A stretch of 64,000 nucleotides of DNA from Solirubrobacterales bacterium 67-14 (GCA_001897355.1 MKST01000011.1:392390-456389), one strand, 5' to 3'; positions 1 through 10,516 are shown, counted from the stretch's first letter. Made by a program: numbers and translations. The notes: generated by a model from the letters alone, not told the origin.

Positions 1-213
1 GCGGTCTTCCCCGAAGAATCGGTGCCGCCCGCGCTCTCGAACGCGGTCGCCCGCGACACTGGCGCCAGCACCGACTACACGCTGTACGGCGACACGCTCG
101 GCCCGGAGGGTTCACCGGGTGAAACCTGGCTGGGAATGATGAAGTCGAACACCGACAACATCATGCTCGGCATGACCGACGGCAGGAAGGACTGCTTCGG
201 CACTTCCGGATGA
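1..213 (+). CDS. znuA: Metal (Zn/Mn) ABC transporter substrate-binding protein, C-terminal fragment
   Basis: Only the last 70 codons are present; the gene begins before the window, and reading in frame from base 1 gives AVFPEESVPPALSNAVARD at the edge. The pattern of FPEES, an L-Y-G-D-x-L-G-P step and a final L-G-M-M-x-x-N-T-D-N helix is that of the C-terminal lobe of cluster A-I (ZnuA/TroA) metal-binding lipoproteins, which hand Zn2+ or Mn2+ to the membrane permease. The stop overlaps the ATG of the ATPase gene (ATGA at 210-213), so the genes are translationally coupled. Zinc rather than manganese is inferred from the Zur-like regulator that ends the operon. Confidence 0.85.
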   Translation, partial: AVFPEESVPPALSNAVARDTGASTDYTLYGDTLGPEGSPGETWLGMMKSNTDNIMLGMTDGRKDCFGTSG

Positions 214-995
214 GCGGTAACGCCGACAGCCCGGTCGTGATCACTCGCCACGCCGCCCTCGGATACGAGGGCGGCGTGGTGCTGGGCAACCTCGAGTTCG
301 AGATCCCGGCCGGCGCCCGGGTGGGCGTGCTCGGACCCAACGGCGGCGGCAAGACGACCCTGTTCCGGGCCCTCCAAGGCGAGATCGAGCCGCTCGCGGG
401 GAAACTCGAAGTGAACGCGAGCTGCGCCACGGTCCAGCAGACCGACCGCTCGCGGCTCGACTACCCCGTGTCGGCCCTCGACGTCGCCACGATGGGCACC
501 CTGGCCGGCCTGCCGTGGTGGAAACGCCCCGGCCGGGCCGAGAAACGGAAGGCCCGCGAAGCCCTGGCGATGGTCGGCCTCGAGGAGCACGCCCGGGACC
601 ACTTCGGCAGCCTTTCCGGCGGCCAGCGCCAGCGGGTGCTGATCGCCCGGACCCTGACCTCCGGAGCGAACCTGCTCCTCATGGACGAGCCCTTCACCGG
701 CCTCGACGCGCCCAGCGAAGCACTCCTCGAATCGCTGATCGACCGGCTGGCCGGGGACGGGAAGACGATCATGATCGCCACCCACGAGGTCGAGCAGGCC
801 TCGCGCTGGGACCTGGTGCTCTGCCTCAACAAGACCCAGATCTCGTTCGGGCGCCCGGCCGAGGCGCTCAGCCGGCCGGTCCTCGAGGCGACCTACGGCG
901 GGCACATCGTCGAGATCCCGGGGCAGCCGGAGCTGGGCGTGCTGCCGGCTCACCATCACCATCACGACGGCGAGCCCGAGGAGGCGAACCGGTGA
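210..995 (+). CDS. znuC: Metal ABC transporter ATP-binding protein (ZnuC-like)
   Basis: 261 aa, the ATPase of a zinc/manganese importer, on the cytoplasmic face. Visible motifs: Walker A GPNGGGKTT at 42-50, Q-loop around 76, signature LSGGQ at 135-139, Walker B LLLMDE at 155-160 and switch histidine at 192 (ATHE). The C-terminus carries five consecutive histidines (248-252) after the nucleotide-binding domain, which could bind or sense zinc; that role is inference. Both ends overlap their neighbours by four bases (ATGA at 210-213, GTGA at 992-995), placing it between binding protein and permease in one operon. Confidence 0.93.
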   Translation: MSGNADSPVVITRHAALGYEGGVVLGNLEFEIPAGARVGVLGPNGGGKTTLFRALQGEIEPLAGKLEVNASCATVQQTDRSRLDYPVSALDVATMGTLAGLPWWKRPGRAEKRKAREALAMVGLEEHARDHFGSLSGGQRQRVLIARTLTSGANLLLMDEPFTGLDAPSEALLESLIDRLAGDGKTIMIATHEVEQASRWDLVLCLNKTQISFGRPAEALSRPVLEATYGGHIVEIPGQPELGVLPAHHHHHDGEPEEANR

Positions 996-1834
996 TCGAC
1001 TGGCTGCTCGAGCCGCTCCGGTTCGGCGCCTCGCTGAGGGCGCTGATCGAGGTGACCCTGATCGGCGTGGCCGGGGGCGTGGTCGGATGCTGGGTGATCC
1101 TCTACCGGGTTTCCTACAGCGCCGAGTCGCTCGCCCACGGGCTGCTGCCCGGACTGGTCGCCGCCACGCTGCTGGGCCTCCCGATCCTGCTCGGGGGAGC
1201 GGTGGGGATCGTCGCCGCGGCGATCCTGATCGCCCTGGTCAACCGCTTTGCCCGCGAAAGCGCCGACACCGCGATCGCGGTCGTGATCACCGGCCTCTTC
1301 GGCTTCGGCGTGCTGCTCGCGCTCTCGCCGGACACTCCGCCGGGAACCGCGGAACTCCTTTTCGGTGACCTGCTCGGCGTTTCCGACACCGAGCTCCTCA
1401 CCTCGGCCGGCATCCTGCTGGCCGTCATCGCCTCCGTCTGGCTGATGCACGACCGCCTGCTCGCCGCCGGGTTCGACGCCGGAGCGGGTCCCTCCCTCGG
1501 CCTCTCCCCTTCGGTCATGTCGGGCGTGGTGCTGGTCCTGGTCGCGCTCACGGTCCTGGTCGGCGTGCAGGGGCTCGGCAACCTGCTCGTCGCCGCGGTC
1601 CTGGTCACCCCGGCCGCGGCCGCCCGCCTGCTGACCGACCGCTTCCGCCCGATGCTCATCCTGGCCGTCGCGACCGCGCTCCTCGCCGGGGTCGCCGGGG
1701 TTTACCTCTCCTACTATCTGAAGGTGGCAGCGGGCGCCTCGGTGGTCGCCGTCCTCGTTCTGGCCTATCTCGCAGCCGCGGCCGCCGCGACCCTGCTGCC
1801 CCGCGCCATCCGACCGACTAGCCTGAACACATGA
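992..1834 (+). CDS. znuB: Metal ABC transporter permease (ZnuB-like)
   Basis: 280 aa, hydrophobic throughout, with about eight to nine membrane segments, as expected of the ABC-3 family permease that forms the Zn2+/Mn2+ channel. The N-terminus (V-I-D-W-L-L-E-P-L) and the central G-V-Q-G-L-G-N-L-L-V-A-A-V-L-V-T-P segment are typical. The GTG at 992 is chosen because it overlaps the ATPase stop (GTGA); the frame stays open further upstream but that would run inside the ATPase gene. Its stop overlaps the ATG of the next gene (ATGA at 1831-1834), so transporter and regulator share a transcript. Confidence 0.92.
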   Translation: MIDWLLEPLRFGASLRALIEVTLIGVAGGVVGCWVILYRVSYSAESLAHGLLPGLVAATLLGLPILLGGAVGIVAAAILIALVNRFARESADTAIAVVITGLFGFGVLLALSPDTPPGTAELLFGDLLGVSDTELLTSAGILLAVIASVWLMHDRLLAAGFDAGAGPSLGLSPSVMSGVVLVLVALTVLVGVQGLGNLLVAAVLVTPAAAARLLTDRFRPMLILAVATALLAGVAGVYLSYYLKVAAGASVVAVLVLAYLAAAAAATLLPRAIRPTSLNT

Positions 1835-2268
1835 CCCCGACCAGCACCGAAGAAACCGGGACCTGGGCCGAATCGGCCCGTGAGCGGATCTCCGAGGCCG
1901 GCCTCAGGCGAAGCACGCCCAGGCAGCGCGTGGTCGACCTGCTGGACCAGCAGGACTGTGCGATCACGGCGCTGGAAATCGACGCGCGGCTGGACCGGGT
2001 CGGCCGGGCCACCGTCTACCGGGCGATCGAGCAGCTCGAGGAACTGGGTCTGGTCCGCAAGGTCGACCTCGGCGGTTCGGCCTTCGGCTACGAAAAGGTC
2101 GAACCTTCCGGGCACCACCATCACCACATCGTCTGCGACGAATGCGGCAAGGTCGAACCGTTCGAAGACGACGCTCTCGAAGAAGCAATCCACGAGATCC
2201 ACCGCAAGGGCTTCAAGCTCGAATCGCACGAAGTGACCTTGCACGGCCACTGCTCGGATTGCGACTAG
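1831..2268 (+). CDS. zur: Fur-family metal regulator, probably Zur
   Basis: 145 aa, a Fur-family repressor: winged-helix DNA-binding half (about 20-88, with V-G-R-A-T-V-Y-R-A-I-E recognition helix) followed by the metal-binding dimerisation half. Five histidines (95-99) precede C102-x2-C105, and a second pair C141-x2-C144 sits at the C-terminus; these cysteines form the structural zinc site of the family. Its position as last gene of the znu operon makes zinc-sensing and autoregulation likely. The promoter lies outside the window, so the operator cannot be seen. Fur or Mur function cannot be excluded by sequence alone. Confidence 0.9.
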   Translation: MTPTSTEETGTWAESARERISEAGLRRSTPRQRVVDLLDQQDCAITALEIDARLDRVGRATVYRAIEQLEELGLVRKVDLGGSAFGYEKVEPSGHHHHHIVCDECGKVEPFEDDALEEAIHEIHRKGFKLESHEVTLHGHCSDCD

Positions 2269-2280
2269 ACAAGTCCGCTC

Positions 2281-3000
2281 CTACTTGAAGGAGAGATACG
2301 GGTCGCTCGGCTGGGCGACCGGGGTGATCTTGCTGGCTTCCAACCGGTAGCCGTCCTTGCCCGATTGGAGATAGCCGACGACCGCCAGCCACTGGTCCGC
2401 GCGGTACGGACCACCGCCGGCCTTGTTGGCATCGACGGTCACCGAAACCGGGACCGCATCCGCGATGCAGCAGGTGATGTAGAAGCGGCCGAAGTCGAAT
2501 CTTCCCCGTGGCGTGGTCGATGGTTTCATGACCAGGCCGGTCAACGAGACGAGGGTGCCGTCACTGATTCCGTACTCGTCACTAAGCGATTCGTCATCCG
2601 ACACCGCCGCGATCTGGAGAAACGAGACCTGGTCGGAATCCGAGGCCAGCGATTGCGCGAGCTCGGCCATGTCCACGCCGCGAGAGGTCAATTTGTTGGA
2701 GGCGGCCAGGGCACCCAGCGAGACGTTGGTCATCATGAAGCCGATCGCCACCGGCAGCAGCACCGCCAGCAGGCCGGCAACCTGCGAGCGGCTGACCCCG
2801 GTCCGCTCGTCTGCCCCGCCCTGGCTCACCCAGGCGTAGGCGATCGTGGCCAGTCCGAGCGCGACGCCCCCGAACTTGACGACCCAGACGGTGTGCGGGC
2901 CCAGATACCTGAGCACGTTGTCGCTCAGCCAGAGCCAGAGCAGGAAGGCGCTCCAGGTGCCCATCACGAGCAGACGCAGATTGCGGACGCTGAGGCTCAT
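2281..3000 (-). CDS. TIGR03943-family membrane protein (permease partner)
   Basis: 239 aa. Hydrophobic helices near 10-28, 36-58 and 74-95 are followed by a soluble domain containing a G-R-F-Y-I-T-C-C-I-A-D-A motif with adjacent cysteines. This is the arrangement of the TIGR03943 family (B. subtilis YcgQ-like), almost always encoded next to a DUF318-type permease. The ATG at 3000 is chosen because it overlaps the stop of that permease (ATGA). The substrate is unknown; the cysteine pair could bind a metal, and the adjacent zinc genes hint at zinc, but both points are inference. Confidence 0.82.
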   Translation of the reverse strand: MSLSVRNLRLLVMGTWSAFLLWLWLSDNVLRYLGPHTVWVVKFGGVALGLATIAYAWVSQGGADERTGVSRSQVAGLLAVLLPVAIGFMMTNVSLGALAASNKLTSRGVDMAELAQSLASDSDQVSFLQIAAVSDDESLSDEYGISDGTLVSLTGLVMKPSTTPRGRFDFGRFYITCCIADAVPVSVTVDANKAGGGPYRADQWLAVVGYLQSGKDGYRLEASKITPVAQPSDPYLSFK

Positions 3001-4049
3001 CCGGTCACCAGCCCGAAGATCGCCGTACCGACCAGGATCATCGGCACGGTCACGACCAGCAGCCGGGGCACGAAGCTGGACCGGAATGTCGCCCCGTAGA
3101 GCGCGGCCAGCTTGGTGTCGAGGATCGGGCCGAAGACCAGGAAGGCGAGCTGTGACGAGCGGGGAAAGGCCGTGAACGAGACGGCGACGAAGGCGTCGGC
3201 CTCCGAGCAGAGGGAAAGGATGAAGGCCATGCCCATCAGGGTCAGACTGCCGAGCAGGAATGTCCCGGCGACGGTCCCGATGGCCTGTTGCGGGATGAAG
3301 GTCTGCATCAGGGCGGAGACCGCAGCCCCCAGGACCAGGAACCGCGCCATGAAGAGCAGATCCGTCGCCACATGCCCGAGGTAGTCGCCGAACCGGATCC
3401 GCCACGGTGTTCCCTCCAGGGCGGGTGCGTGGGAGTGGTCGTGGTGATGGTCGTGGACGCCGGCGGCTCCGGCGTCATCGACGCGCAGGACGTTGCCGCC
3501 ACCGCGTGAGACCGCGAGCCCGGCTGCCATCGCGACGAGGAAGCCGAGTCCGGCCCGGCCGGCGGTCATCTCGAGTCCGTTGATCCCCCCTCCGAACGCG
3601 ACCCAGGTCGAGGCGAGCACCACCGGGTTCAGCACTGGCGCGGCAAACATGAATCCGAGTGCGGCCGCCGGCGTGAGCCCGTTCATGACCAACCGCCGGC
3701 CGACCGGCACGGACCCGCATTCACAGACCGGGAAGGCAAAGCCGGCCAGGGCCGCGCCGGGCACCTGGACGGCCTGCGGCAGCTTCGACATGCGTGAGAA
3801 GAACCGGTCGGGAACGTAGACGGCCATGGCCGCCGAGACGAGCGACCCGATCAGGATGAACGGCAACGCCTCGATGACGATCGAGGCGAAGGTGATGCCG
3901 AAAGTGGCGACCCGATCGAAGTTCTGGAAGTCGACTCGCTTGACCAGCGCCGCCGCCAGCACGATGGTCCAGAACCCGGCGGCGAGCACCCAGAGCGGGA
4001 TCCGCCCCGGAGACTGCGCTGCCTTGGCTTTCGCAGGTATCCCGGCCAA
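2997..4049 (-). CDS. Permease, DUF318/ArsP_1 family (PF03773)
   Basis: 350 aa polytopic membrane protein with about eight transmembrane segments. The hallmark C-E-C-G-S-V-P motif (C109, C111) lies in a conserved intramembrane turn, and a cytosolic or periplasmic loop at 199-208 is very histidine-rich (D-H-H-H-D-H-S-H). It pairs with the downstream TIGR03943 protein through an ATGA overlap. Family members export organoarsenicals (ArsP) or are uncharacterised; the His-rich loop and the neighbouring zinc uptake/Zur operon make a divalent-metal role plausible here. TTG at 4049 is used as start because no ATG or GTG fits the N-terminus better. Confidence 0.85.
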   Translation of the reverse strand: MAGIPAKAKAAQSPGRIPLWVLAAGFWTIVLAAALVKRVDFQNFDRVATFGITFASIVIEALPFILIGSLVSAAMAVYVPDRFFSRMSKLPQAVQVPGAALAGFAFPVCECGSVPVGRRLVMNGLTPAAALGFMFAAPVLNPVVLASTWVAFGGGINGLEMTAGRAGLGFLVAMAAGLAVSRGGGNVLRVDDAGAAGVHDHHHDHSHAPALEGTPWRIRFGDYLGHVATDLLFMARFLVLGAAVSALMQTFIPQQAIGTVAGTFLLGSLTLMGMAFILSLCSEADAFVAVSFTAFPRSSQLAFLVFGPILDTKLAALYGATFRSSFVPRLLVVTVPMILVGTAIFGLVTG

Positions 4050-4079
4050 CCGGGAAACCTTACTCCAGCGTCAGCTGCG

Positions 4080-6467
4080 TCAGGGCGAGTAGGACGGCGG
4101 CGCCTGGCCGGGATCGGAGCCCCAGGCGGTTGGCGCGTCGGTCATCTGCCAGGCGATCCGTCCGCCACCGGCCAGGTCCGCGAACCTGAGCCAGGGAGCG
4201 GTCTGCGGTTTCCCGTCGACCGTCATTCCGGCAACGTAAGGTCGCTCCCGGGCAGCTTCCGGCGCACTCAGTTCGAGTTCGCCCCCGGCCAGGCGGAGCC
4301 GGGCGTCCGGGAAGAGCGGGCTTCCGGTCGCCAGGACGTCGGTGCCGGGCACCGCCGGGTACAGACCGAGGGCCGAGAGCACGTACCAGGCGCTGGTCGT
4401 GCCGCCGTCGTCGTTTCCGGGCAGCCCGGCCGGGGTCGGCGCGAAATGCCCGACCAGCATGTCCCGCACCACCTTCTGCGCGCGGGAAGGCAGCCCGAGC
4501 CAGTCATACAGCCACGGTGTGAGCATGGTCGGCTCGTTGCCGACGTAGGCGAAAGGAGATCCCTGCCCGGCGTTGAGCTGGGTGAAGAACTGGTCGAGGC
4601 GCGCGGTCGCCTGCTCCCGGCCGCCCATCGACTCGAACAAGCCGTCCGGATCCTGGGGCACGAACCAGTTGTACTGAGCGGAGTTGCCCTCGACCCATCC
4701 ATCCTTGCTGGCCGGCGTGAAGTCGGGGATGAAGGATCCGGTGCCCAGCCGGGGCTTCATTTCACCGGTCGCCGGGTCGACCAAGTTGCGCCAGTTGCCG
4801 GATCGGGTCGCGAACTCGGCGGCGATGTCATCCCGGCCCAGGGCCGCGGCCAGCCGAGAGATCGTGAAGTCCGCCAGCGCGTACTCGAGGGTGGTCGAAG
4901 CGGTGCCCCAGGGCTCGTCCCGCTTCAACTGGGAATGGATCATGTCGTCGACGTTGCGCTCCTGCGGGACATACCCCAGGCGGAGGTAGTCGTCGAGAGC
5001 CTCCCGCTCGGTGTAGTCGCCGTTGTCCGAGTGGCAGCGCTCGCTTCCGCCCTTGACCATCGCCGCGAGGGCCGCCTCGGCATCGAAGTCCCGCACCCCG
5101 AGCGCGTGGATCGTGGCGATCATCTGATCAGACGGATCCCCGACCATGACGTTCGTGTTCTGATTGGCGTAGGGCCAGCGCGGCAGGCAGCCGCCCTGCC
5201 GGGCATCGTCGACCAGCGACTCCGCGATGTCGGCCGCGACCTTGGGCTTGATCATCGCCAGCAGCGGGAACTGGCTCCGGTATACGTCCCAGCCGGAGAT
5301 GTCGGTGTAATGGAGCCGGTCCTTCGAACGGTGGACCTTGCCGTCCATGCCGAGGTAGCGACCGTCGAGATCGGAGGCGATACTGGGTTCGAGCAACGAG
5401 TGGTAGAGGGCCGAGGCGAAGGTGCGACGATCGTCGTCTTTCCCGCCGCTGACCCGGATCGCGCCCATCTCTTTTTGCCAGGCCTGACGTGCCCGCGACC
5501 GCAATTTCGCGAAGCTCGGCCCGCGGCTCTCGCGCAGGTTCGCCCGGGCGCCGGCGAGGCTGACGAAGGAGAGCCCGATCCGGACCTTCACCGATCGCCG
5601 CCGACGGGTGTCGAAGGTGACGTAGGCGCCGGCTCGCGCGTAGCCCCCCGACGAATGCTCGGCGGCCCGCTTCGAACCCCGGCGGAGCTTCGTCCTGCGC
5701 CAGGTCCCGTAGCGGCCCAAGGGACGGTCGAACTTGATCACGTAATGGATCCGGTAGGTCGAAGTCGGCTCGAAGCAGAAGTGACCGCTGACCGAGGTGC
5801 CGCTGATTTCCCGCCGCTTCGGGTTGATCCTGACCCGGGCGTCGTGGTTGCCCATGCGGCTCCCGCCGGCATCGAAGGTGAGAGTTCCGGCCCGACTCCC
5901 CTTGAACGTGAACCGGCCGATCGCGTTGCGTCGGGTGGCGGTTAGATCCGCCCGGACTTGCCGCTTGCGTCCAGGGTTGAGCGTCACTCCGTAGTAGCCG
6001 GGTGAAGCCTGTTCATGCTTGTGGTCGAACCGCTGCAGGTACCGGGGGCGCCAGTCGTTGGCGTCGACCTCGGGCCCGTTCAGCGTCCCCGGCCGGGCCA
6101 CGATCGGCAGATCCTGGTAGATCGCACAACCGGCCCCGCTGAACTGGGTGATCGTGAAGTCCTTGATCTGCTTCTCGTAGTAGGTGTAGCCGCCGCGCAG
6201 ATTGGTTCGGTGCGACCAGGTGTCGGGACTGAACCCGACCATGCCGAACGGCATCGTCGCGCCGGGGAAGGTGCCGCCGGGATCGGGGTCACCGGCGTGG
6301 TCGGTCGCCGACCCGGCGGTTCCGACCAGAGGGCTGGCCAGGTCGACCAGATCCGCCGCACCGGCCGGGGCCGAAGGCAGCAAGAAGACGAAGCAGCTCG
6401 CCGCGGCTGCGCCAAGGGCAGCGAGGCCTCCGCCTCGACGGGAACGCTTACACGACTTCGATCGCAA
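4080..6467 (-). CDS. Secreted glycoside hydrolase family 92 alpha-mannosidase
   Basis: About 795 aa exo-alpha-mannosidase of GH92, a calcium-dependent inverting family acting mostly on alpha-1,2-mannosides. After an arginine-rich signal peptide (S-R-R-G-G-G then a hydrophobic stretch ending A-G-A-A) come GH92 landmarks: F-P-G-A-T-M-P-F-G-M, the G-W-D-V-Y-R-S-Q segment, V-G-N-E-P-T-M-L-T-P-W-L-Y, and the C-terminal G-N-D-D-G-G-T-T-S-A-W-Y-V block that carries the family's catalytic carboxylates. TTG at 6467 is preferred because AAGGAGG lies seven bases upstream; a GTG at 6503 would add 12 residues. Substrate is probably mannan or yeast-type glycan; export route (Sec or Tat) is not certain. Confidence 0.9.
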   Translation of the reverse strand: MRSKSCKRSRRGGGLAALGAAAASCFVFLLPSAPAGAADLVDLASPLVGTAGSATDHAGDPDPGGTFPGATMPFGMVGFSPDTWSHRTNLRGGYTYYEKQIKDFTITQFSGAGCAIYQDLPIVARPGTLNGPEVDANDWRPRYLQRFDHKHEQASPGYYGVTLNPGRKRQVRADLTATRRNAIGRFTFKGSRAGTLTFDAGGSRMGNHDARVRINPKRREISGTSVSGHFCFEPTSTYRIHYVIKFDRPLGRYGTWRRTKLRRGSKRAAEHSSGGYARAGAYVTFDTRRRRSVKVRIGLSFVSLAGARANLRESRGPSFAKLRSRARQAWQKEMGAIRVSGGKDDDRRTFASALYHSLLEPSIASDLDGRYLGMDGKVHRSKDRLHYTDISGWDVYRSQFPLLAMIKPKVAADIAESLVDDARQGGCLPRWPYANQNTNVMVGDPSDQMIATIHALGVRDFDAEAALAAMVKGGSERCHSDNGDYTEREALDDYLRLGYVPQERNVDDMIHSQLKRDEPWGTASTTLEYALADFTISRLAAALGRDDIAAEFATRSGNWRNLVDPATGEMKPRLGTGSFIPDFTPASKDGWVEGNSAQYNWFVPQDPDGLFESMGGREQATARLDQFFTQLNAGQGSPFAYVGNEPTMLTPWLYDWLGLPSRAQKVVRDMLVGHFAPTPAGLPGNDDGGTTSAWYVLSALGLYPAVPGTDVLATGSPLFPDARLRLAGGELELSAPEAARERPYVAGMTVDGKPQTAPWLRFADLAGGGRIAWQMTDAPTAWGSDPGQAPPSYSP

Positions 6468-6553
6468 CTCACTCCCTCCTTGCCGGATGCCCTTCCGCGA
6501 CACCCATGAACATGTTTATACACAATCCGGCGGACAACCGGTACTGTCTCGGT
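6468..6553. promoter_or_regulatory. Divergent promoter region of GH92 and secreted-protein genes
   Basis: The 86 bases between the two divergent starts hold the GH92 Shine-Dalgarno AAGGAGG (minus strand, about 6475-6482), a perfect 8-base palindrome AACATGTT at 6508-6515 and an AT-rich TTTATAC patch that could serve as a -10 element. Function is inferred from position only. Confidence 0.4.
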
Positions 6554-7507
6554 ATGGGAACGACACGAAGTCTTTCGGGAGCATTGTTGGCGACACTCGC
6601 TCTGCTGCTCGTTACGGCGGTACCGGCGAAGGCGGCCGGCTTCAACCTGGCGATCGACCACGCCAGCCAGCCGCCGGACCCGCCGGCGACCTTGACCGGG
6701 ACCATGAAGAACGGGCAGGTCAAGGTGCCGCGAGCCAACTTCGTCTTTCCGACCAAGACCACCGAGGTCACCAACGGCCTCGAGGCGACGGTCGACCTGA
6801 GCGCGAACAAGGACATCACCGGCCGGTTCAACGAGGCCACCGGTGAGCTCACCCTGGGCTTCGACCTCAAGGCCACCGTGCAGGCACTCGACCAGACCTG
6901 CGTGATCGATCCGATCAGAGCCAGCCTTTCGACCCGCTACGGCAAGCCCTACCTCGGCGTGCCCTTCTCCGACGGCACCGGCGGCCAGGGCGCGCTGAGC
7001 GGCCACTGGGAGGACCTGCCGGCCCCGACCGGTGGCATGGTCTGCCAGATCGTCGGCCAGCTCACCACCGGCCCCGGCGGCATCTGGATGGCCCACGGGC
7101 TCTCCGAGCCGCGCAAGTGCGAGGACGACCCGACCCACCCGGGCTGCGACGAGTCGAATCCCTGCGCCAACTCCCCCTGCGATCCGAAGTTGTCGATCTC
7201 GGTCAGCCCAAAGTCGAAGGCGGTCAAGGCCGGCAAGTCCGCCGTGCTGAAGGTGATGGTCAAGAACAGCGGCGACGGCGCGGCCTCGGGCGCCCGGATC
7301 TGCGCCAAGGTCCCGCGGAAGAAGGCCCAGACCCCGAAGTGCTTCAAAGTCTCCGTCCCGGCACATAAGTCACTCACCCGGAAGTTCCGGATCAAGGTCA
7401 AGAAGAAGGCCAGCGGCAGCTTCAAGGCCACCTTCAAGGTGACGACCCCCGGCTTCCCCCCGAAGGCCGCCAAGGCAACGATCAAGGTCCTCCGCAAGAA
7501 AACCTGA
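6554..7507 (+). CDS. Secreted protein with CARDB-like basic C-terminal domain
   Basis: 317 aa, not assignable to a named family. An N-terminal signal peptide (hydrophobic 10-24, ending A-K-A-A-G) is followed by a beta-rich domain of about 170 residues, a Cys-rich linker with C-E-D-D, C-D-E-S and C-A-N-S-P-C, and a lysine-rich Ig-like domain of about 105 residues resembling CARDB/COG1361 adhesion modules. ATG at 6554 is chosen over an upstream in-frame ATG because it begins the signal peptide directly. It is divergent from the GH92 gene and may be co-exported; a role at the cell surface is inference. Confidence 0.75.
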   Translation: MGTTRSLSGALLATLALLLVTAVPAKAAGFNLAIDHASQPPDPPATLTGTMKNGQVKVPRANFVFPTKTTEVTNGLEATVDLSANKDITGRFNEATGELTLGFDLKATVQALDQTCVIDPIRASLSTRYGKPYLGVPFSDGTGGQGALSGHWEDLPAPTGGMVCQIVGQLTTGPGGIWMAHGLSEPRKCEDDPTHPGCDESNPCANSPCDPKLSISVSPKSKAVKAGKSAVLKVMVKNSGDGAASGARICAKVPRKKAQTPKCFKVSVPAHKSLTRKFRIKVKKKASGSFKATFKVTTPGFPPKAAKATIKVLRKKT

Positions 7508-7531
7508 CCGGAAGGCCAGGCGCCGCCCGGG

Positions 7532-9079
<1,548 letters not shown>

Positions 9080-9123
9080 CAGGTGATCGAAACCCGGATT
9101 GGACGAGACAGGCGATCGACCAT

Positions 9124-10329
9124 TTAGTCGTCAGCGACCCCGACGCCGGCCGACACCGCGGCGCGGCCGTTCGAGCCCATGCCGACGGCCTGCTCGGTCT
9201 GGAGCTTCTTGCCTTCGGTCATCAGGGCCGGGGCGATCATCATCTCGGCTCGCTGGAAGGAGCGGATGTCCTCGTAGCCGGTGGTCGCCATCGAGGTCCG
9301 GAGGGCACCCATCAGGTTGAAGGTGCCGTCATTCTCGTGGGCCGGGCCGAGCAGGATCTCCTCCATCGTGCCGTCCTGGACGGTGGTCACGCGGGTACCG
9401 CGCGGCAGCGACGAGTGGAAGGTCGCCATGCCCCAGTGGTAGCCGCGGCCGGGAGCTTCCTTGGCGCGGGCCAGGGGCGAACCGATCATCACGGCATCGG
9501 CGCCACAGGCGATCGCCTTCGAGATGTCGCCACCGGTGCGCATGCCGCCGTCACCGATCACGTTGACGTACTCGCCGGTCTCCAGCATGTGCTGCGAGCG
9601 GGCGGCCGCCACGTCGGCGATCGCGGTCGCCTGCGGCACGCCGATGCCGAGCACGCCGCGGGTGGTGCAGGCAGCGCCCGGGCCGACGCCGACCAGGACG
9701 CCGACCGCGCCGGTCCGCATCAGGTGCAGGCCGGTCGAGTAGGAGGCGCAGCCGCCGACCACGGTCGGGACCGGAACCTCGGCGATGAACTCCTTCAGGT
9801 TGAGCGGCTCGACCGTGGTCGAGACATGCTCGGCCGAGATCACGGTGCCCTGGATGACCAGGATGTCGAGACCGGCTTCGATCGCCACCTCGTAGTACTC
9901 CTGGACCGACTGGGGAGTGAACGAGCCGCAGACCACGGCGCCTTCGGCCTTGATCTCGGCTACCCGCTGGGCGATCAGTTCCTTCTGGACCGGGGTCTCG
10001 TAGATCTCCTGCATGAGGGCGGTCGCCTGGTCCTTGGGGACCCGTGCGATCTCCTCGAGCTTCTCTTCGGCGTTCTCGAAACGGGTCCAGATGCCTTCGA
10101 GGTTGAGCACCCCGAGGCCGCCGAGCTTGTGGACGAGCACCGCGGTCTCCGGGCTGACGACGCCGTCCATCGCGGAAGCGACCAGGGGCAGGTCGAACCG
10201 GTACGGGCCGAGCGTCCAGCTGATGTCGATGTCATCAGGGTCTCGGGTCCGTCGTGAAGGAACGATGGCTACATCGTCGAATCCGTAAGCGCGTCGGCCT
10301 TTCTTGCCTCGGCCGATCTCAATTTCCAA
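9124..10329 (-). CDS. guaB3: GuaB3 family IMP dehydrogenase-related protein
   Basis: 401 aa TIM-barrel protein of the IMPDH/GMP reductase superfamily in the GuaB3 subfamily typical of actinobacteria. It has the phosphate-binding and catalytic loop [10 protein letters not shown] with C221, but no CBS/Bateman module, so it is shorter than canonical GuaB (about 490-500 aa). Whether GuaB3 proteins are true IMP dehydrogenases or guanylate-metabolism relatives is not settled for every lineage. The start is TTG at 10329, with GGAGGA five bases upstream. It precedes guaA on the same strand. Confidence 0.93.
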   Translation of the reverse strand: MEIEIGRGKKGRRAYGFDDVAIVPSRRTRDPDDIDISWTLGPYRFDLPLVASAMDGVVSPETAVLVHKLGGLGVLNLEGIWTRFENAEEKLEEIARVPKDQATALMQEIYETPVQKELIAQRVAEIKAEGAVVCGSFTPQSVQEYYEVAIEAGLDILVIQGTVISAEHVSTTVEPLNLKEFIAEVPVPTVVGGCASYSTGLHLMRTGAVGVLVGVGPGAACTTRGVLGIGVPQATAIADVAAARSQHMLETGEYVNVIGDGGMRTGGDISKAIACGADAVMIGSPLARAKEAPGRGYHWGMATFHSSLPRGTRVTTVQDGTMEEILLGPAHENDGTFNLMGALRTSMATTGYEDIRSFQRAEMMIAPALMTEGKKLQTEQAVGMGSNGRAAVSAGVGVADD

Positions 10330-10426
10330 TTAGGTCCTCCAGGGCTTCAGGGTGAAGAGGGGCAGATTACGCGCCCCTGCGGACGTTTGACCAGAGACTA
10401 CGCCCCTGGGCACCTCGGCGTTCCAT

Positions 10427-10516
10427 GACAAGGCGCACGTAGATCCCCCGCCTTGCCAGGCGGGGGATTACGACAAGGCGCACGTAGATCCCCCGCCTTG
10501 CCAGGCGGGGGATCTA
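10427..10516. repeat. Tandem 42-bp direct repeat, each unit a GC-rich hairpin
   Basis: Two identical 42-base units, 10427-10468 and 10472-10513, with a period of 45 bases. Each contains the stem CCCCCGCCT / AGGCGGGGG around the tetraloop TGCC. In the second unit the stem extends perfectly to 15 pairs (GTAGATC...GATCTAC, through 10516); in the first, one C is missing in the outer arm. There is no T-tract, so these look more like a REP-type repetitive element than plain terminators. Confidence 0.8.

Noticed and set aside
10330..10400. Purine riboswitch in front of guaB3
   Set aside because: No three-way junction core with the conserved pyrimidine-rich loops; only a small GC hairpin is present.
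10427..10516. CRISPR array
   Set aside because: Only two units with a 3-base spacer and strong internal symmetry; no spacers of proper length and no cas genes.
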